From: Methanobacterium sp.
Lineage (GTDB): Archaea > Methanobacteriota > Methanobacteria > Methanobacteriales > Methanobacteriaceae
DNA: 19,960 bases
Reading direction: 5' to 3'
NCBI GenBank assembly: GCA_003151535.1
Contig: PLXT01000147.1
Coordinates: 3,162-23,121, forward strand
Below the pieces are notes generated by a model, which saw nothing but the letters and a program-made list of their open reading frames with translations, was not told the DNA's origin and ran no database searches. Positions within the stretch are counted from its first letter, which is position 1. Each line of letters begins with the position of its first letter. The position numbers were made by a program, and so were the translations under genes. Positions 15,833 through 19,960 of the stretch are shown in pieces.

Positions 15833-16207
15833 ATTTTAGAAATGTACAAAAGGGCATTATATGATTATTATATCACTCTCACTACAAAAGATTGAATAGT
15901 TCAGTATATTTGGAAAGGCCCTATCAATTCGAAGAATATTTGGGTTCAGAACTGTTCTTTTGAGGAAAAAAGCAAGTTACTAATTGCGGATCAAATATCC
16001 ATTCGAATATTCCGGTTGTTCCATATCATCTATTGCATCTTTGTTCATTACATACTCATTAAAGAACATGGATAAGATCGACTATTTAATATTTATTATT
16101 ATGTTGATGGTATCCTCAAAAATTTGTTAAAAAATTTTTCAATTTAATTCTCATATTGTTTTTGAAGTTTAATGTATAATATGAAAAATATCAACAAAAA
16201 TTTAATT
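15833..16207. other. Gene-free region with a possible coding relic
   Basis: About 375 bases between the lrp promoter and the broken DUF4013 gene carry no intact gene. The part around 15950-16070 looks less AT-rich than usual spacers. On the minus strand an ATG at about 16071 opens a 29-codon frame (Met-Phe-Phe-Asn-Glu-Tyr-Val-Met...) with protein-like composition but no ribosome binding site. It could be a remnant of a lost gene. I cannot assign it to a family. Confidence 0.3.
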
Positions 16208-16935
16208 TTACGGAACATAGTCTTCCGTAAATGCTAATGAATACAACCATGCTATTGTCCGAGTATAAAATAGATAGATGTAGGGATATACAAAAAATAT
16301 GAGAGCTATCCATCCTAATATTGGAATTATTGCCATTATAACTCCTATAAACCATAATGCAATTCCCACCATAAAAACAACAATATACCATATTATTAGA
16401 TCAACCAAACCAATTTGTGATATTTAGACAATATCCCATCTAATCTAAAGGCTGCTTGGAGCTCTCCATTATAATAGGCTGTGTTTCCTATTGCAACTGC
16501 CATAATGGGATAGATCATTAGAATGTAAAGTTCTACAATTATCAGCCCAACTAAAATTGTACTTCCTAAAACGCTGAACAATATATCTGGATTTAGAGTA
16601 GCCCCACTTACTTTGGTAACATATGTTAAAGATCTTATTGCTGCCCACAAAGAAATAAATGTGAATACAACAATTATCATGGCAGGTAAAGTATATATCA
16701 AATAGACTAAAAATAGCTTGAAACCTCACCATCATTTCACCCCAAGCTTCAAAAGTAGGTAATTCTTCTACACCAGATAAAGGATGATTTTACAACTCTG
16801 AATATATATCCTAATGCTAAAAAATAGGGGAATAATAAAAATACTAAGTAAAAATAGAACACCTAAACTAATTACTTTAGACCAGTTTGAGGTAGGATAT
16901 CGCAATGAATCTGAAATAACATCTCCTATATCCAT
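16208..16935 (-). pseudogene. Frameshifted DUF4013-type membrane protein gene
   Basis: Read from the ATG at 16935 (with a GGAG ribosome binding site), this begins Met-Asp-Ile-Gly-Asp and continues YPTSNW, just like its intact neighbour at 17126-17839. The match then jumps frame four times: near 16819-16824 (T6 on the coding strand), near 16779-16781, near 16723-16730 and near 16414-16416. Joining the frames gives GYIFRVVKSS, SGVEELPTFEAWGEMM, GFKLFLVYLIYTLPAM, the segment ending ILSKYHK, and then GLVDLIIWYIVVFMVG to the stop at 16208, colinear with the intact paralogue to its end. The hydrophobic segments are preserved between the shifts, so decay is recent or partial, or the indels are sequencing errors in homopolymers. 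As written it cannot make a full protein. Confidence 0.8.
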
Positions 16936-17030
16936 AAATATTCTCCATAATTATCATTTTAACAAAATCTCAGTCACTACAGTTTTAAAGATGTTATTAA
17001 TATATTTTTTGAGTTCGTAGAATAGTTTGA

Positions 17031-17056
17031 TATTATTATTGTAAAAAATAATAATA
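17031..17056 (-). terminator. 10-bp hairpin downstream of the DUF4013 gene
   Basis: TATTATTATT (17031-17040) and AATAATAATA (17047-17056) are perfect complements around a 6-base loop. In the minus-strand transcript the loop is U-rich. It lies 70-95 bases after the DUF4013 stop, beyond the T-runs, and may protect or process the 3' end. The stem contains only A-T pairs and a trinucleotide pattern, so it could also be a simple repeat. Confidence 0.35.
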
Positions 17057-17094
17057 ATTGAGAAGAGGCTAAAAATTTCATGATACTGGTTGAT

Positions 17095-17109
17095 AAAAAA
17101 ATAAAAAAA
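17095..17109 (-). terminator. Oligo-T terminator after the DUF4013 gene
   Basis: Two T7 runs in the minus-strand transcript (complements of 17103-17109 and 17095-17101) start 17 bases past the stop codon. Confidence 0.55.
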
Positions 17110-17125
17110 GGGAAATCAATCTTTC

Positions 17126-17839
17126 TTATTCTACTTGTTCGACTGGTTCTGTTGGAGATTCAGGAATTTCATCTATGGACTCAGTAAATAAAAGAGCTAT
17201 TGCACGTGCTCCAAACATGTATATGAATGGTGCAATCACCAATGGTAGGAGTATGATCCCTACTAAGATGAATAATGTTAATAGACCTATTAAGAATCCA
17301 ATAAATGCCACAATGGCTATTACAATGTAGGTTATAATGTACTTTCCCCAGCCAATTTTAGCAATACGATCTAAAATTTCACTGAATTTGAAAGCTGCGC
17401 CTAGATCACCATCGTAATAAGCCATATTTGCTATGGCAATTACTTCAATTAACCCTATAATTACTGCAACAATTATATAAACAATATATACTAACACTAA
17501 TCCCCATATCATAGCTGGGTTTAAACTGAGAGTTGCAGAACTTGAACTTCCAGTTATTGCGGTTATTATTAAACTTATTATTATAACAGGGATAGAATAA
17601 ACAATTCCTACTACAAAAACCTTAAGACCGTCAACAAACATCTCTCCGATTTCATCGAATTCTGGTAGTTCATCAAGTCCGGCAAGAGTAGATTTAATTA
17701 TTCTAAATAAGTAACCAATTAATAAGAAAACTGGTACAATCAGAATTGAGGCAATCATTATTACGCCCAAAATAAGAACTTTTCCCCAATTTGAGGTTGG
17801 GTACTTAATTGAGTCAGATATTATTTCTCCGATATCCAT
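17126..17839 (-). CDS. DUF4013-type integral membrane protein
   Basis: The 237-residue protein begins MDIGEIISDSIKYPTSNWGK, the amphipathic N-terminus with the YPxxNWxK signature I associate with DUF4013, a family of unknown function common in methanogens. About five to six hydrophobic segments follow: roughly 19-45, 70-95, 110-140, 165-190 and 190-220. A cytoplasmic-looking loop between the first pair contains GLDELPEFDEIGEMFVDG, and AYYDGDLGAAFKFSEIL precedes the last pair. The tail is acidic and proline-rich (ESPTEPVEQVE). I choose ATG 17839: the GGAGG site seven bases before it is formed by the codons of an upstream ATG (17854) that would add five residues. It has a TATA box at 17895-17903 and a short palindrome at the predicted transcript start. 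A decayed paralogue lies immediately downstream. Role unknown; transport, lipid or envelope functions are guesses. Confidence 0.82.
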   Translation of the reverse strand: MDIGEIISDSIKYPTSNWGKVLILGVIMIASILIVPVFLLIGYLFRIIKSTLAGLDELPEFDEIGEMFVDGLKVFVVGIVYSIPVIIISLIITAITGSSSSATLSLNPAMIWGLVLVYIVYIIVAVIIGLIEVIAIANMAYYDGDLGAAFKFSEILDRIAKIGWGKYIITYIVIAIVAFIGFLIGLLTLFILVGIILLPLVIAPFIYMFGARAIALLFTESIDEIPESPTEPVEQVE

Positions 17840-17859
17840 TTTTTTAACCTCCATTTATT

Positions 17860-17871
17860 TGGCAAATGCCA
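17860..17871. repeat. 12-bp palindrome at the predicted start site of the DUF4013 gene
   Basis: TGGCA-AA-TGCCA, with perfect 5-bp GC-containing arms, lies 21-32 bases upstream of the ATG and directly after the transcript start predicted from the TATA box (about 17872). This position suits a repressor site. The broken paralogue lacks it. Confidence 0.35.
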
Positions 17872-17894
17872 TATTAATTTATGAAAATTATTCC

Positions 17895-17903
17895 ATATAA
17901 AAC
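17895..17903 (-). promoter_or_regulatory. TATA-box promoter of the DUF4013 gene
   Basis: The minus strand reads TTTTATATG about 56-64 bases upstream of the ATG, predicting transcription from around 17872. Confidence 0.45.
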
Positions 17904-18036
17904 CTCTGGCGTTAAAAACCACCCAAAATAAGGATGTTGTGAATCGATCTATTTATTGGAGTTTTAACATTTTAAAAATATTATATCATGAAACAACGAT
18001 TATTTGGTTTCAAATACTCTAAATGAATTGTCAGGA

Positions 18037-19188
18037 TTATTTTTTTAGAAATTTGATAATTCTTTTAAGCTCTACAATATTTGCATCGGTTTTTAATGAT
18101 GTTGGACTGAAATGAGTTCTTGAAACAAAAAAACCGCCTTCTCTAAGCTTATCCATAATATCTATAATTGGTGGTGCACTAGTCTTTAGATTTTTACAAA
18201 CCTTATGGATCTCATAATGAGTTTGGGGAGAATTTGATTCATCTAAACATGTATTTAATAGTTTAATGGCCTTATTTTCAGTGTTTAATGATAGATATTT
18301 CACCGTGTTGATCATAGATGTTACAAAATCTATGTTATACATTTCACCACACCATAGTGGCCCTCCAATATTTAAATTACCCCCACATACTGGACAGTAT
18401 TCAGGGATTGCTGGTGCCAAACCTTTAATTACGATCCTATAAAGACAGCTTTTACAGTGTGCTACATATCCCATTGATTTCAATGATTCGTCTGTATTTG
18501 CTGCTCCTTTTCCAATAGTGGCATATATCCTCATGTAGTGTTCTGTGCTGTGTGAAAATTTCACGTCAATGAATTTTTTGTATTTGGAAAATGTTCTTGC
18601 AACAAAACCTGCAAGTATTCTTAAACCATTTTCATGACAGTATTCAGTTTTGAGGGGTACCGAGCTATACTTACGAATACAAGGTTCTGAATAAGTTCCA
18701 CATAGGGCCGAGGTATCGGTTGCAGTTACACATATCATTCCCCCAGCTCTGAGGCTAGCTGCTGCAGAATCAAGGTATGGTGATGGTGTTCCAAAGGGAT
18801 CTATATCTATGACATCAAATTTGCCTTTACATTTCCGGAGGATCATGTTGGCGTCCTCTTTGCAAACAATAACGTTTTCTAACTGGTTAAGATTGATATT
18901 TTCTTTAGCTAATTCAACTGCAAGCGGGTTTAAATCATTAACAATAGCATTTTCAATCCCTTCTATCTCTTTGGCGTACCTTATGCCCCTTATACCTGTA
19001 CCTCCAAAAGCATCGCACACAGTTATATCATGATCAATTCCTTTTCTATATACTATCAGAGCAGCTACCGAAATATCCCTGTTTAATTCCATGGCAGGGT
19101 TATAGAAAACAGATGCCTTAGCTGTAATTTTATCAAATTCAGGAACCATTAATGCGACTTTACCTTCACGAATTGTTTTATTACCCAT
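18037..19188 (-). CDS. trm1: tRNA (guanine26-N2)-dimethyltransferase Trm1
   Basis: Trm1 uses SAM to mono- and dimethylate guanine 26 at the junction of the D-arm and anticodon stem in tRNA. The 383-residue protein shows the family's N-terminal EGKVAL and FYNPAMELNRDIS (28-40), the SAM site CDAFGGTGIRGIRYAKE (58-74), NDLNPLAVE (84-92), the catalytic DIDPFGTPSPYLD (128-140) and a C-terminal zinc-binding set CKSC...CPVC (C245, C248, C265, C268) with PLWCGEM after it. Length and motif order match archaeal Trm1. The start is ATG with a weak AAAGGAT site upstream. It lies 200 bases upstream of the DUF4013 gene in the same direction but is divergent from the CPBP gene. No functional link to its neighbours is seen. 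Confident. Confidence 0.95.
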   Translation of the reverse strand: MGNKTIREGKVALMVPEFDKITAKASVFYNPAMELNRDISVAALIVYRKGIDHDITVCDAFGGTGIRGIRYAKEIEGIENAIVNDLNPLAVELAKENINLNQLENVIVCKEDANMILRKCKGKFDVIDIDPFGTPSPYLDSAAASLRAGGMICVTATDTSALCGTYSEPCIRKYSSVPLKTEYCHENGLRILAGFVARTFSKYKKFIDVKFSHSTEHYMRIYATIGKGAANTDESLKSMGYVAHCKSCLYRIVIKGLAPAIPEYCPVCGGNLNIGGPLWCGEMYNIDFVTSMINTVKYLSLNTENKAIKLLNTCLDESNSPQTHYEIHKVCKNLKTSAPPIIDIMDKLREGGFFVSRTHFSPTSLKTDANIVELKRIIKFLKK

Positions 19189-19279
19189 TTTTTTAATCCT
19201 TTGGTATATTAAGTTAGTTTAATTATAGTGAATCCATTTATGATACTTTCGTTAGATTATAGATGAATATGAATTTAGG

Positions 19280-19288
19280 TTTATAATA
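19280..19288 (+). promoter_or_regulatory. TATA-box promoter of the CPBP protease gene
   Basis: TTTATAATA lies about 75-80 bases upstream of the ATG at 19362, predicting a transcript start near 19310 and a leader of about 50 bases. The match is good, but the whole divergent spacer is AT-rich. Confidence 0.4.
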
Positions 19289-19361
19289 AAATTTATTAAA
19301 TCTGTAAGTAATAGAATGAATTATTGAATAAAATTTCTATAATCAGATGGAGCTAAAATAA

Positions 19362-19960
19362 ATGTCTAAGATAAGTTTTTTAGATAATGTTAATAATGGT
19401 AAAAATACTAGTGGTAGTTACATTCTAACTATTCTTATTACTGTAATTGGGGGTACATTTGCTTCTATTTTGTTCCTTGTACTGTTCATGTTATTATATT
19501 TCTCCAGTTTGATAACCACTGGAATGGGTGCAGAAATAAATATTTTAAATAATCCTCTCATACTCATCATCTTTGTAGGTGTAAGTTATTGGGTATTTGC
19601 GTTACTTTTCTACCTGTGTATACGGTTTATCCACAAAAAGAAATTTATTAAACTTATAAATACTGGAAAGAACATTAAATGGGCCAGAATATTAAAAGGT
19701 GCAGGATTATGGGGAGGAATACTCGCAGTTTTTACATTAGTATCTTATATCTATGATAATAGTAGTTTAACCTTTAATTTAAATCTTGTACCATTTATAT
19801 ACCTTTTAATAATAAGCCTACTGGTATTCCCTATTCAAGCATCATTCGAGGAGATATTTTTTAGAGGATATTTAATGCAAGGATTTGGATTACTTTCAAA
19901 GAAACCTATTGTCCCATTAATATTAACAACACTTATTTTTGGTTTAGTCCACTTTTATAA
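19362..19960 (+). CDS. CPBP-family intramembrane metalloprotease (3' partial)
   Basis: The frame is open from the ATG at 19362 to the window edge, so 199 codons of a longer gene are visible. A GGAG ribosome binding site lies 10 bases upstream. Hydrophobic segments are seen at about 20-48, 58-80, 105-125 and 132-152. Near the end come the CPBP/Abi motifs: the glutamate-arginine motif FEEIFFRGYLMQGF (EExxxR, about 161-174), then a membrane helix ending in FGLVHFY, whose His is the second conserved metal-site residue. The rest, with the final conserved His/Asn motif, is cut off. In eukaryotes the family includes CAAX prenyl endopeptidase Rce1; prokaryotic members process bacteriocins, peptides or regulate membrane proteins. 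The substrate is unknown. The N-terminus is polar and lysine-rich. It is transcribed divergently from trm1. Confidence 0.85.
   Translation, partial: MSKISFLDNVNNGKNTSGSYILTILITVIGGTFASILFLVLFMLLYFSSLITTGMGAEINILNNPLILIIFVGVSYWVFALLFYLCIRFIHKKKFIKLINTGKNIKWARILKGAGLWGGILAVFTLVSYIYDNSSLTFNLNLVPFIYLLIISLLVFPIQASFEEIFFRGYLMQGFGLLSKKPIVPLILTTLIFGLVHFY

Noticed and set aside
16116..16140. AAAAATTT...AAATTTTT inverted repeat
   Set aside because: Consists only of A and T runs, expected often by chance in such AT-rich spacers.
16191..16735. Several overlapping small frames taken as separate membrane proteins
   Set aside because: Pieces in different frames align in order along the intact DUF4013 paralogue, so they are one broken gene and not several small proteins.

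Overview
The window is AT-rich archaeal DNA, almost certainly from a methanogen of the order Methanobacteriales and probably Methanobacterium or a close relative (inference). It carries biosynthesis genes for three methanogen cofactors: coenzyme M (comC, comD, comE), methanopterin (mptA) and F420 (cofG). It also carries archaeal signature genes (proteasome beta subunit, the termination nuclease aCPSF1/FttA, PurP, Taw2, archaeal Trm1), AGGTGATC-type ribosome binding sites, frequent GTG/TTG starts and TATA-box promoters. From memory, the psmB-aCPSF1-purM-comC-comDE block matches gene order in Methanothermobacter thermautotrophicus (around MTH1202-1207). Most of the window is therefore conserved core chromosome.

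Layout. 1-995 (+): the 3' part of a CBS-domain/ParB-like fusion gene, overlapping hisE. 1060-2196 (+): an aldo/keto reductase with two iron-sulfur clusters, convergent with the next block. 2230-3690 (-): comD-comE for sulfopyruvate decarboxylase, then a separate 68-codon ubiquitin-fold (MoaD/ThiS-like) gene ending in Gly-Gly. 3851-5927 (-): purM-comC, two genes 19 bp apart. 6185-8822 (-): psmB followed by aCPSF1. 9174-10265 (-): purP, divergent from taw2 (10433-11167, +). 11293-13824 (-): mptA, an unknown 145-codon gene and cofG, a probable operon. 14010-14684 (-): an unknown 224-codon gene. 15220-15702 (-): an Lrp/AsnC regulator.

From about 15.7 kb on, the region is looser and more accessory-like. 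It has a 500-bp stretch without a gene, a DUF4013-type membrane-protein gene broken by four frameshifts (16208-16935), its intact paralogue (17126-17839), trm1 (18037-19188) and the start of a CPBP-family membrane protease cut off by the right edge (19362-19960).

Functionally, the middle serves de novo purine synthesis (purM, purP), histidine synthesis (hisE), coenzyme M, pterin and deazaflavin cofactors, tRNA modification (taw2, trm1), transcription termination/RNA cleavage (aCPSF1) and protein turnover (psmB). I found no rRNA or tRNA gene, CRISPR array, insertion sequence or prophage gene. The points most worth a second look are the MoaD/ThiS-like gene inside the coenzyme M locus with a palindrome on its promoter, the unknown gene between mptA and cofG, the CBS-ParB fusion coupled to hisE, the decayed DUF4013 paralogue, and several near-perfect palindromes upstream of key genes.
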